From: Cryptosporangium phraense
GTDB taxonomy: Bacteria > Actinomycetota > Actinomycetes > Mycobacteriales > Cryptosporangiaceae
Direction: 5' to 3'
Length of the DNA: 64,000 bases
NCBI RefSeq assembly: GCF_006912135.1
Contig: NZ_VIRS01000034.1
Location: 1-64,000 of the forward strand
Every line of letters starts with the position of its first letter. The first letter of the stretch is position 1. Shown here piece by piece: positions 48,239 through 55,975 of this stretch. Below the pieces are notes generated by a model. It worked only from the letters and a program-made list of their open reading frames with translations, ran no database searches and had not been told where the DNA came from. A program made the translations under genes and the position numbers.

Positions 48239-49375
48239 GTGCTCAGACTTCTCGGCCGTACCTTCGACGGCTTCGAGCGAGCGGTGGAGGCACAGGCGTC
48301 GGTGCCGGTGGCGGCGTCCTGGGTGGAGTTGCCGTCGCTGGAGCACGCGGTGCTGTCGTCGGACGCTCTGCTGGACGGCTCGGTGGACCTCGCGCTGGTC
48401 GTCAGCGACTGGCTGCCCGCGCTGATCGAGCAGGGCAAGGTCCTCGACCTCGCGCCCCGCCTGGCGGCGGCGCCGCCGCCGGACTGGCCGGACGGCTGGA
48501 GCCCGTCGATGCGTCTGCTCCAGACCCGTGGCGACCGGGTGTACGGCGTGCCGTACCACGACGGCCCGATGATGCTCCTGTACCGGCCAGACCTTTTTGC
48601 GGACGCCCGGGAGCAGGCCGGTTTCGCCGAGCGCGTCGGCTACCCGCTGGCGCCGCCGGCCTCGTGGGAGCAGTTCCTGGACGTGGCCCGGTGGTTCACC
48701 CGTCCGGGGCTGTACGGCACGGTGCTGGCCGGCCAGCCGGACGGGCACAACGACGTGTACGACTTCCTGCTGCAGCTGTGGAGCCGGGGCGGTGAGCTGT
48801 CGTCGCTGGCCGGCCCGGCCGCCGTGTCCGGCCTGGAGTTCCTGCGTCGGCTGCGCCGGGAGAGGCTCGTCGACCCGGCGTCGATGGAGTGGGACAGCGT
48901 CGCGTCCGGGGAGCACTTCGCGGCCGGCGAGGCGGCGCTGATGGTGAACTGGGCCGGGTACGCGGCGATGTGCGCGCCGGGCGCGGTCGCGTGCGCGCCG
49001 GTGCCGAACGGGGTGTCGCTGAACATCTACTGGGTGTGGGTGGTGGCCGCGGGGTCGGCCGCTCCGGGCCCGGCCTACGAGTTCCTGAAGCACCTCGCCT
49101 CGCCGGAGATGGACGTGATCACGTCGCTGTCCGGCGCGACCGGGGTACGGCTGTCCACCTGGCGGGACCCCCGGGTGCGGGCCCTCTCGCCGTACTACGA
49201 GGTGATCGAAGAGGTGCACCGCGGGGTGCTCAGCCCGCCGCCGGTCACCGACTGGCCGTCGGTGGCCGGTGTGCTGTCGTCGGCGATCCACGACGTCATG
49301 CGCGAGAGGGTGGACCCGGCGGCGGCCCTGGCGGCCGCGTCGGCCGAGATCGACGCGGTCGGGTGGCTCCGCTGA
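48239..49375 (+). CDS. Family 1 solute-binding protein without a signal peptide
   Basis: Encodes 378 residues. The fold is recognised by VYGVPYHDGPMMLLYRPDLF, ASWEQFLDVARWFTRPGLYG and FAAGEAALMVNWAGYAAM, as in carbohydrate-binding SBP_bac_1 proteins. The chain begins directly with mature-type sequence (VLRLLGRTFDG), with no signal peptide, lipobox or permease gene nearby. It may be a cytosolic ligand-binding protein or have lost export. AAGGAGG is 5 bp before GTG 48239; GTG 48236 is an alternative. Confidence 0.85.
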   Translation: MLRLLGRTFDGFERAVEAQASVPVAASWVELPSLEHAVLSSDALLDGSVDLALVVSDWLPALIEQGKVLDLAPRLAAAPPPDWPDGWSPSMRLLQTRGDRVYGVPYHDGPMMLLYRPDLFADAREQAGFAERVGYPLAPPASWEQFLDVARWFTRPGLYGTVLAGQPDGHNDVYDFLLQLWSRGGELSSLAGPAAVSGLEFLRRLRRERLVDPASMEWDSVASGEHFAAGEAALMVNWAGYAAMCAPGAVACAPVPNGVSLNIYWVWVVAAGSAAPGPAYEFLKHLASPEMDVITSLSGATGVRLSTWRDPRVRALSPYYEVIEEVHRGVLSPPPVTDWPSVAGVLSSAIHDVMRERVDPAAALAAASAEIDAVGWLR

Positions 49376-50347
49376 TCAGAAGCCGGCGACCGCGTGCGGG
49401 GCGTAGGGCTCCTCTAGCGCGCTCAGTTCGTCGGCGCTGAGTTCGACGTCGACGGCGGCCACGGCGTCGTCCAGATGCGACAGCTTGCTGGCCCCGATGA
49501 TCGGCGCGGACACCCCGGGCTTGGCCAACATCCAGGCCAGCGCGGCCTGCGCGCGGGGCACCCCGCGGGCGTCGGCGATCCGGGCCACCGCCTCGATCAC
49601 CGCGCGGTCGGCGTCGAGATCGTAGAGCCGGTTGCCGAACGCGTCGTTCTCGCTGCGGTTGGTGGTGGTCTCCGGATCGCGGGTCAGCCGGCCGCGGGCC
49701 AGCGGCGACCACGGGATGAGGCCGACGCCCTCGTCGACGCAGAGCGGGATCATCTCCCGCTCCTCCTCGCGGTTGAGCAGGTTGTAGTGGTTCTGCATGC
49801 TGACGAACGGCGTCCAGCCGTTCCGCTCCTGCACCCGCAGGTACTTCCCGAACTGCCAGGCCCACATCGAGCTGGCCCCGATGTACCGCGCCTTCCCGGC
49901 CTTGACGACGTCGTGCAGCGCCTCGGCCGTCTCCTCGATCGGCGTCACCGGGTCGAACCGGTGGATCTGGTAGAGGTCGACGTAGTCGGTGCCGAGGCGT
50001 CGCAGGCTGTGGTCGATCTCGCTGAGGATCGCCTTGCGCGACAGCCCGCCGCCGTTCGGGCCCTCGTGCATCCGGCCGTGGACCTTGGTGGCGAGCACGA
50101 TCTCGTCGCGGTTCGCGAAGTCGCCGAGCGCCTTGCCGACGATCTCCTCGCTGCTGCCGTCCGAGTACACGTTCGCGGTGTCGAAGAAGTTGATGCCGGA
50201 CTCGATCGCCTGCTTGATGAACGGGCGGCTCTCGTCCTCGGGCAGCGTCCACTCGTGGTTGCCGCGCTTCGGGTCGCCGTACGTCATGCACCCCAGGCAG
50301 ATCCGGGAGACCTCCAGGCCGGTGCGTCCCAGGCGGGTGTATTTCAT
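49376..50347 (-). CDS. Aldo/keto reductase (YajO-like)
   Basis: Encodes 323 residues. Catalytic residues occur in FFDTANVYSDG (Asp, Tyr), ATKVHG (Lys) and LYQIHRFD (His). The pattern matches YajO-type aldo/keto reductases, NADPH-dependent, acting on sugars or aldehydes. The ATG at 50347 overlaps the dgt stop (ATGA), so it is expressed with dgt rather than directly with the LacI regulon, and its stop codon abuts that of the convergent solute-binding gene. Confidence 0.93.
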   Translation of the reverse strand: MKYTRLGRTGLEVSRICLGCMTYGDPKRGNHEWTLPEDESRPFIKQAIESGINFFDTANVYSDGSSEEIVGKALGDFANRDEIVLATKVHGRMHEGPNGGGLSRKAILSEIDHSLRRLGTDYVDLYQIHRFDPVTPIEETAEALHDVVKAGKARYIGASSMWAWQFGKYLRVQERNGWTPFVSMQNHYNLLNREEEREMIPLCVDEGVGLIPWSPLARGRLTRDPETTTNRSENDAFGNRLYDLDADRAVIEAVARIADARGVPRAQAALAWMLAKPGVSAPIIGASKLSHLDDAVAAVDVELSADELSALEEPYAPHAVAGF

Positions 50348-51552
50348 CGGAGCTCCTTCACGAGGCGGGCGTGCCAGGCCACGGCGGCGGGGTCGGTCAG
50401 GCTGGCGACCTGGTCGACGACGACCCGCAGCCGGGCCGCGTCGTCGGACGCGGCCTTCCACAGGGGTGCGAACACCGGGTCGAGGGCGTCGGGGGCGCGG
50501 CGCAGCAGCGCGTCGACCAGCGTGGTCAGGACTTCCCGCTGCCACTCGTAGCGTTCCCGGGCCCCGGGGCGGTTCATCACGTACCGGAGCGCAAGCCCCT
50601 TGAGCAGCGCGCATTCGGCGCGGGCCCGGCGCGGTACGACGAGGTCGGCGGCGTAGCCCGCCAGCGGCTCGGGGCCGGCGACCTCGCGGGTGGCCCGCAC
50701 CGCCACCGCCGACAAGCGGCCGACCAGCGCGCTCGTCACCTGTTTCAGCCGGGCCTGGGCCGGGTGGCTGCCGTCGTAGCCGATCAGCCCGTCGACGACC
50801 GGCTCGGCGAGCAGCTCGGTGAGCACCTCGAGCAGGTCGTCGGGCGATTCCGGCGAGTACCACCGGGCCACGTCGGCGCAGAGCGCCCGTCGCTCGTCGG
50901 GGTCTCGCAGTGCCTCCACCTTCACGTGGCCGGCGTGTACACCGTCTTCGAGGTCGTGCACCGAGTACGCGACGTCGTCGGCCCAGTCCATGACCTGGGC
51001 CTCCAGGCATTTCCGGCTGGCCGGGGCGCCCCGCCGGTACCACTGGAACACCGGGAGGTCATCGGTGTACACGCCGAACTTGCGCGTGCCGGGTGTGCGC
51101 TCCCACGGGTACTTCGTCACCGCGTCGAGCGTCGCCCGGGTGAGGTTCAGACCCGCGCCGGGGACCTTGGCCTCCAGCCGGCTGACGACCCGCAGGGTCT
51201 GGGCGTTGCCCTCGAAGCCGCCGGCGGCGTCGGCGACCTCGTTGAGCGCGTCCTCGCCGTTGTGTCCGAACGGCGGGTGCCCCAGGTCGTGGGCCAGACC
51301 CGCGGTGTCGACGACGTCCGGGTCGGCGCCGAGGGCGACGCCCATCTCGCGGGCGATCTGCGCGACCTCGAGCGAGTGGGTCAGCCGGGTGCGCAGGAAG
51401 TCGTCCTCGCCCGCGGTGATCACCTGGGTCTTCGCGGCCAGCCGGCGGAACCCGGCCGAGTGCAGCACCCGGGCCCGATCGCGCTGGAACGGCGTCCGTC
51501 CGGTGCCCGGGTCCTTGGTGGGTTCAGCGACGAACCTCTCGTCGCCCGTCAC
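50344..51552 (-). CDS. dgt: Deoxyguanosinetriphosphate triphosphohydrolase-like protein
   Basis: Encodes 402 residues. The HD-domain metal ligands appear as RLTHSLEVAQ and HDLGHPPFGHNGE, with a later MDWADDVAYSVHDLEDG. It hydrolyses dNTPs to nucleosides and triphosphate. The GTG at 51552 overlaps the upstream kinase stop (GTGA). In many actinobacteria it lies near dnaG; here it sits between a lipid-kinase gene and an aldo/keto reductase. Confidence 0.94.
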   Translation of the reverse strand: MTGDERFVAEPTKDPGTGRTPFQRDRARVLHSAGFRRLAAKTQVITAGEDDFLRTRLTHSLEVAQIAREMGVALGADPDVVDTAGLAHDLGHPPFGHNGEDALNEVADAAGGFEGNAQTLRVVSRLEAKVPGAGLNLTRATLDAVTKYPWERTPGTRKFGVYTDDLPVFQWYRRGAPASRKCLEAQVMDWADDVAYSVHDLEDGVHAGHVKVEALRDPDERRALCADVARWYSPESPDDLLEVLTELLAEPVVDGLIGYDGSHPAQARLKQVTSALVGRLSAVAVRATREVAGPEPLAGYAADLVVPRRARAECALLKGLALRYVMNRPGARERYEWQREVLTTLVDALLRRAPDALDPVFAPLWKAASDDAARLRVVVDQVASLTDPAAVAWHARLVKELR

Positions 51553-52460
51553 CAGACCGCGCGGGCCGAGCCCGCGGTCAGGACCGACCAGACGCCGGGC
51601 TTGACCTCCCACTCGCGGCGGTTGACCGGATCGCTGACCTCGCCGTCGGTGTTGACCCGGAACGGATCGTCCGCGGTGACGACCACCTTCCGACCGCGGT
51701 ACACGGTGACGTCGTCCCGCCGGATGTGGACGCCGTCGCGCAGGGCCATCCCGTACGCGTACCGGTTGCGCGCGCCCTGCACCGCGGCCACGACGACGTC
51801 GAGCAGACCGTCGTCCGGCTCGGCGTTGGGGGCCAGCGGGGTGCCGCCGCCGATCGAGCGTCCGATGCCGATGCCGAGCATGAGGACCGGCGTGGTTTTG
51901 TCGTGCACTGTTTCGCCGTCGACCTCGATGCGCATTTCCCAGCCCTCGCTGGTGAAGCCGGCGACCATCGCGCCGAGAGGGTAGGCGGCGACGCCGAACG
52001 TCGGTTTCCAGTCCGAGGCGAGCCGCCCGGCCTCCGCGCCGACACCCGCATGCCCGGCGTTGACCATCACCTCGCCGCTGTCGTCGACCGCGATGTCGAG
52101 CGCGCGCGGGCGCCCGTCGAGCACGGTCTCGGCCGCGCCGACCGGGTCGAGCGGGATACCGAGCGTCCGGGCCAGGTCGTTGCCGGTGCCGAGCGGGATC
52201 AACCCGAACGGACGCCCGGCGTCGAGCAGGTGCGCGTCGTACAGCAGCTGGACGGCCGCGTGCAGCGACCCGTCGCCGCCGGCCAGCACCGTCGTCCGTT
52301 CCCGGTGGACGCGGAGGGCCGCGCCGAGCGCGTCGAGGTCGGCGGTGCGCGCGACGACCACGTCGGCGACCCGGCGCAGCACCTCGACCGCCTTGTCGAC
52401 GGCAGCGAGCTCGGTGCTACCTGCACCCTCGTTGACGATCACCAGCAGCTCGCGCGGCAT
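51549..52460 (-). CDS. Diacylglycerol kinase-family lipid kinase
   Basis: Encodes 303 residues. The nucleotide motif GGDGS (VLAGGDGSLHAA) and PLGTGNDLARTLG are diagnostic of the DagK/YegS catalytic domain. It probably phosphorylates diacylglycerol or a related lipid at the membrane. The ATG at 52460 has TAGGCT 6 bp upstream instead of a ribosome site. It heads a dagK-dgt-AKR operon. Confidence 0.93.
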   Translation of the reverse strand: MPRELLVIVNEGAGSTELAAVDKAVEVLRRVADVVVARTADLDALGAALRVHRERTTVLAGGDGSLHAAVQLLYDAHLLDAGRPFGLIPLGTGNDLARTLGIPLDPVGAAETVLDGRPRALDIAVDDSGEVMVNAGHAGVGAEAGRLASDWKPTFGVAAYPLGAMVAGFTSEGWEMRIEVDGETVHDKTTPVLMLGIGIGRSIGGGTPLAPNAEPDDGLLDVVVAAVQGARNRYAYGMALRDGVHIRRDDVTVYRGRKVVVTADDPFRVNTDGEVSDPVNRREWEVKPGVWSVLTAGSARAVW

Positions 52461-52466
52461 GGGATG

Positions 52467-52472
52467 AGCCTA
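52467..52472 (-). promoter_or_regulatory. Leaderless -10 box of the lipid kinase gene
   Basis: On the minus strand TAGGCT lies 6 bp before the ATG at 52460. Confidence 0.45.
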
Positions 52473-52543
52473 TGGTGCGGAGTTGTCCACAGCGACTCCG
52501 GTGGGTGTCGACGGGGGTGGAGGGGGTCTGTTTCAGTGCGGGT

Positions 52544-53275
52544 ATGAGTTCTTCCGATGCCAAGCTGGCGACGATCCGCAAGCTGCTGGCCCAGGCCGAG
52601 GACATCGCGGCCAGCCCGGAGGAGGCCGAGACCTTCACCGCGAAGGCGGCCGAGCTGATGGCCCGCTACGGCGTCGACCGCGCGATGCTCGCCGACGGCG
52701 ACTCGTCCGCCGACCAGATCGCCGACCGCGTCGTGCGGCTCGACCCGCCCTACGCGCTCGACAAGCTGGGGCTGCTGGTGAGCGTCGCGCTGACGCTGGG
52801 CCTACGGGTGGTGCAGCGGACGGGGTTCGGTCCCCGGGGCAAGGAGGTCTCGGCGCTGCTGTTCGGCTACGGCTCGGACATCGAACGCGTCGAGATCCTG
52901 TTCACGTCGCTGTTGCTGCAGGCCGTGCGGGGCTTGGCGGTGGCCAGGGTGCCGTCGGGCGAGCACAAGGCCGCGTACCGCCGGGCCTGGTTGGCCGGCT
53001 TCAGTGCGACCGTGTGTCGTCGCCTGGAGGAGGCGGAGTCCCGTGCGCGGGAGTCGGCGACGGAGCCCAGCGCGGCGGGACGGTCGGCCGAGTTGGTGCT
53101 GGCGGACCGGCGGACGGTGGTGGACGCGAGGTTCGCGGAGGCGTTCCCGAGTTTGGGGTCGGCGCCTCGGAGGATGTTGTCGGGGAGTGGAGCGGGGGAC
53201 GGGGCGGCGGCCGGCGCGCGAGCTGACCTGGGCGGGCCGACGTTGGGCCGGCGAAGTCGCTCCCTGAACCGATAG
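52544..53275 (+). CDS. DUF2786 protein
   Basis: Encodes 243 residues. The N-terminal DUF2786 motif is DAKLATIRKLLAQAEDIAASPEEAETFTAKAAELMARYGVD in segments LLAQAED and EAETFTAKAAELM. The remainder contains a conserved region on to ADRRTVVDARF. The function is unknown; phage and actinobacterial relatives exist. The gene's end borders the repeat-rich region starting at 53276, and its last ~30 residues are of low complexity. Confidence 0.88.
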   Translation: MSSSDAKLATIRKLLAQAEDIAASPEEAETFTAKAAELMARYGVDRAMLADGDSSADQIADRVVRLDPPYALDKLGLLVSVALTLGLRVVQRTGFGPRGKEVSALLFGYGSDIERVEILFTSLLLQAVRGLAVARVPSGEHKAAYRRAWLAGFSATVCRRLEEAESRARESATEPSAAGRSAELVLADRRTVVDARFAEAFPSLGSAPRRMLSGSGAGDGAAAGARADLGGPTLGRRSRSLNR

Positions 53276-53322
53276 CCGCGCCGCCCGCGCCCGCGACCCC
53301 AGGACCCCCCGCATCGTTGCGT

Positions 53323-53426
53323 CGCTGGGCCGCTGGGCCGCTGGGCCGCCGGGCCGCCGGACCGCCGGGCCGCCGGACCGCCGGGCCGCCGGACCGTCGG
53401 GCCGTCGGGCCGTCGGGCCGTCGGGC
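53323..53426. repeat. 8-bp tandem repeat, 13 copies
   Basis: Units of CGCTGGGC, CGCCGGGC/CGCCGGAC (alternating) and CGTCGGGC in blocks, showing successive rounds of expansion. The 8-bp unit shifts reading frame each copy. Confidence 0.93.
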
Positions 53427-53570
53427 CGTCGCGGCGGCTGCCCGCAGCCTGCGCTCGCCGTCGGCCGCATTTGCCGCGTCGGCCGTACTCGCATACTCGC
53501 CGCCCTGCTGCGCCTGCCGCGCCCGCCGCAACTGCCGGATCCGCCGCCCTACCCCGCCTAGCGCCCTGTC

Positions 53571-53655
53571 GTCCTCTCGCGCGTGCCGTCCTCTCGCGCG
53601 TGCCGTCCTCTCGCGCGTGCCGTCCTCTCGCGCGTGCCGTTCTCTCGCGCGTGCT
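53571..53655. repeat. 17-bp tandem repeat, 5 copies
   Basis: Unit GTCCTCTCGCGCGTGCC repeated at exact 17-bp spacing; the last copy has two base changes. A second three-copy block of the same unit lies at 53741-53791. Confidence 0.93.
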
Positions 53656-53740
53656 GCCCTGCCGGGCCTGCCGCGCGTGCCGCCCTGCCGGGCCTGCCGC
53701 AACTGCCGAATCCGCCGCCCTACCGCGCCTACCGCCGGTC

Positions 53741-53791
53741 GTCCTCTCGCGCGTGTCGTCCTGTCGCGCGTGTCGTCCTGTCGCGCGTGCC
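53741..53791. repeat. 17-bp tandem repeat, second block of 3
   Basis: GTCCTCTCGCGCGTGTC then GTCCTGTCGCGCGTGTC/GCC. The ~45 bp before each 17-bp block (from about 53527 and 53697) are near-identical, so a ~170-bp segment was duplicated as a higher-order unit. Confidence 0.88.
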
Positions 53792-54305
53792 GGGCCTGCC
53801 GGGCGGCACGGCCTGCCGGGCCTGCCGGGCCTGCCGGGGCTGCCGGGGCTGCCGCACAGCTTTGCTCGCTGCGCTGTCGCACGGTTTACCCGCTGAGCTG
53901 CCGTACGCGCCGCGCGGCCGTACCCGTCGAACCTGCGGCGCTGCTGCCACATGTGCGGCGCTGATGCACCTGGGGGCCGATGTACCTGCCGCACTGCTTC
54001 GTCCTCCGCACGTGCGGCATGTCCCGCACCGGCGGCACCGCGGCACCGCCCGCGCTGCGCACGTGCCTCACCCGCCGCATGTCCGGCACCGGCCGCGCTG
54101 CGCACGTGCCTCACCTGCCGCGCTGCGCACGTGCCTCACCTGCCGCTCTGCTGCATCGGCCGCGCTGTTGCATCCTCCGCATGTGCCGCGCCGCCGTGAG
54201 TGCCGCACCGGCTGCGCTTCCTCGCATGAGGCACCGGCCGCACCTGCCGCTCTGCTGCATCGGCCGCGCCGCCGCACCCGGGCGCGTAACGGACCGACAA
54301 CACTT

Positions 54306-54395
54306 GCCGCACCGGCCGCACCGGCCGCACCGGCCGCACCGGCCGCACCGGCCGCACCGGCCGCACCGGCCGCACCGGCCGCACCGGCCGCACCG
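54306..54395. repeat. 9-bp tandem repeat GCCGCACCG, 10 copies
   Basis: Ten perfect or near-perfect units of GCCGCACCG. Confidence 0.95.
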
Positions 54396-54399
54396 CTAC

Positions 54400-54489
54400 G
54401 GGCTGCACGGGCTGCACGGGCTGCACGGGCTGCACGGGCTGCACGGGCTGCACGGGCTGCACGGGCTGCATGGGCTGCATGGGCTGCAC
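54400..54489. repeat. 9-bp tandem repeat GGGCTGCAC, 10 copies
   Basis: Ten units; copies 8 and 9 share a C-to-T change at the last base, evidence of unit-by-unit spread. Confidence 0.95.
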
Positions 54490-54507
54490 GGCTGCACCGC
54501 CTGCGCC

Positions 54508-54579
54508 GGCTGCACGGCTGCACGGCTGCACGGCTGCACGGCTGCACGGCTGCACGGCTGCACGGCTGCACGGCTGCAC
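54508..54579. repeat. 8-bp tandem repeat GGCTGCAC, 9 copies
   Basis: Nine perfect units, one base shorter than the preceding 9-bp unit, suggesting loss of one G created a new unit that then expanded. Confidence 0.95.
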
Positions 54580-54624
54580 CGCCTGCGCCGCCTGCGCCGC
54601 CTGCGCCGCCTGCGCCGCCTGCGC
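54580..54624. repeat. 9-bp tandem repeat CGCCTGCGC, 5 copies
   Basis: Five perfect units directly abutting the 8-bp array, followed by a further short run of GGCTGCAC units. Confidence 0.93.
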
Positions 54625-54867
54625 CGGCTGCACGGCTGCACGGCTGCACCGGCTGCAGCGGCCGCACGGGCCGTATCGGCCGCGCTGCCGCACCCGCCGC
54701 GCTCCCGTGCGTTCCGTGCCTGCCGCATCGAGCGCGCTGCCGCACTTGCCGCCCCTGGCGCGCTGCAACTGTCGCGCTCCCGCGTTCGTCGAATGTCGCA
54801 GGTCGGGGGTTGGTCGGGCGGGGTTGGGCGGGGTTGGGCGGTCGGTTGGGAGTGACAGGCCGTGTCA

Positions 54868-54881
54868 GTCAAACGATTGCT
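54868..54881. promoter_or_regulatory. LacI operator site B
   Basis: GTCAAACGATTGCT, 48 bp from site C, in the promoter of the SDR operon. Confidence 0.75.
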
Positions 54882-54915
54882 CTTGTGGGGCGCGAAACGC
54901 GCTGCTAACGTCCCG

Positions 54916-54929
54916 GTCAACCGATTGAC
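54916..54929. promoter_or_regulatory. LacI operator site C
   Basis: GTCAACCGATTGAC, ending 1 bp before the TGGAGG ribosome site of the SDR gene; the pair B/C could support looping or cooperative repression. Confidence 0.78.
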
Positions 54930-54940
54930 CTGGAGGTTAC

Positions 54941-55975
54941 GTGGCCGTCGCCATCGATCTCAGCGGTCGTCGTGCGCTCGTCACCGGCGGCGCAGGCGGC
55001 CTCGGACTGGCGTGCGCCGAGGTGCTGCTCCAGGCCGGTGCGCGGGTCGTGCTCAGCGACCTTCCCGGGTCGAGGCTGACCGCCGCGGTCGAGGCCCTGT
55101 CAGCCAAACACGGCGCCACACCCGACTCCTCGCCCGGCGCAACGCCCCCCGCTTCGCCCCCCGCTTCGCCCCCCGCTTCGCCCCCCGCTTCGCCCCCCGC
55201 TTCGCCCGCCGGGCCCAGCACCCCTCCGAAGCCCAGCACCCCTCCGCTGCACAGCACCCCTTCGGGGCCCAGCACCCCTTCGGGGCCCGGCACCCCCTCG
55301 GGGGCCGGCACCCCCTCGGGGGCCAGCATCCCTTCGGGGCATGGCACCCCTTCGGGGACCGGCACTCCTCCGGTGTACGCCGCGCCCGCTGACCTGACTG
55401 CGGACGGCGCCCCGGCCGCGCTCGTCGAGACGGCCACCGACTACCTCGGCGGCCTCGACACGCTCGTCAACTGCGCCGGGATCATGGAGACGGTGCCGCT
55501 CCCGGACGTCACCGAGGACGCCTGGCGCCGGATCATCGACGTCAACCTCACCTCGACGTTCCTCCTGACACAAGCCGCCGCACGGGCCATGTCCCACGGC
55601 GCGATCGTCACCCTGGCCTCCGTGGCCGGGCGGTCCGGACGCCCGAACGCCGTGCACTACGCGGCCAGCAAGGCCGCCCTCCTGAGCCTGACCAAGTCGG
55701 CCGCGCTCGCGTACGGGCCGGCCATCCGCGTCAACGCGGTCTGCCCCGGCGTCTTCCTGACCCCGATGTGGGAGGAGATCATCGCCGACCGGGCCCGTCA
55801 GTTCGGCGACGGCGCCGGGGAGGAGTACCTGGCCCAGGTCAAGGCGGCGTGCGCGCTCGGGCGCGACGGCGACCCCGCCGAGCTGGCCTCCGTCGTGCTC
55901 TTCCTGGTGAGTGACCTTGCCTCGTTCGTTACCGGTCAAGCGGTCAACGTCGACGGCGGACTGGAGATGGACTGA
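54941..55975 (+). CDS. SDR oxidoreductase with in-frame repeat insertion
   Basis: Encodes 344 residues, about 90 more than the ~250 usual for the family. TGGAGGLG binds cofactor, NCAG is present, and the catalytic residues are Ser227, Tyr240 and Lys244. Residues ~65-145 are a Pro/Ser/Thr/Gly-rich insertion made by a 12-bp array and an 18-bp array (55151-55375), located between helix C and the next strand, a surface loop. NAD(P)-dependent oxidation of a sugar or polyol is likely. TGGAGG precedes the GTG; the stop overlaps the lyase ATG. Confidence 0.9.
   Translation: MAVAIDLSGRRALVTGGAGGLGLACAEVLLQAGARVVLSDLPGSRLTAAVEALSAKHGATPDSSPGATPPASPPASPPASPPASPPASPAGPSTPPKPSTPPLHSTPSGPSTPSGPGTPSGAGTPSGASIPSGHGTPSGTGTPPVYAAPADLTADGAPAALVETATDYLGGLDTLVNCAGIMETVPLPDVTEDAWRRIIDVNLTSTFLLTQAAARAMSHGAIVTLASVAGRSGRPNAVHYAASKAALLSLTKSAALAYGPAIRVNAVCPGVFLTPMWEEIIADRARQFGDGAGEEYLAQVKAACALGRDGDPAELASVVLFLVSDLASFVTGQAVNVDGGLEMD
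55151..55375 (+). repeat. 12-bp x5 and 18-bp x9 arrays inside the SDR gene
   Basis: GCTTCGCCCCCC-type units at 55151-55210 encode PASP/SPPA repeats; CCCAGCACCCCTTCGGGG-type units at 55214-55375 encode STPSGP-like hexapeptides. Both unit lengths are multiples of three, so the frame is kept. Confidence 0.95.

Larger units (their letters stand above)
53276..54867. other. 1.6-kb minisatellite-rich region without a gene
   Basis: Built almost entirely of short tandem repeats of 8, 9 and 17 bp (separate entries). All six frames are open over long stretches but encode only repeat peptides such as RPH, HGL, PAA or ARA. No motifs, credible start signals or family resemblance were found. It separates the DUF2786 gene from the operator-controlled SDR operon. 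Confidence 0.7.

Noticed and set aside
53583-54908. Very long open frames on both strands over the repeat region
   Set aside because: They are translations of short tandem repeats in stop-poor DNA; opposite strands and several frames are open at once and no motif or start signal supports any of them.
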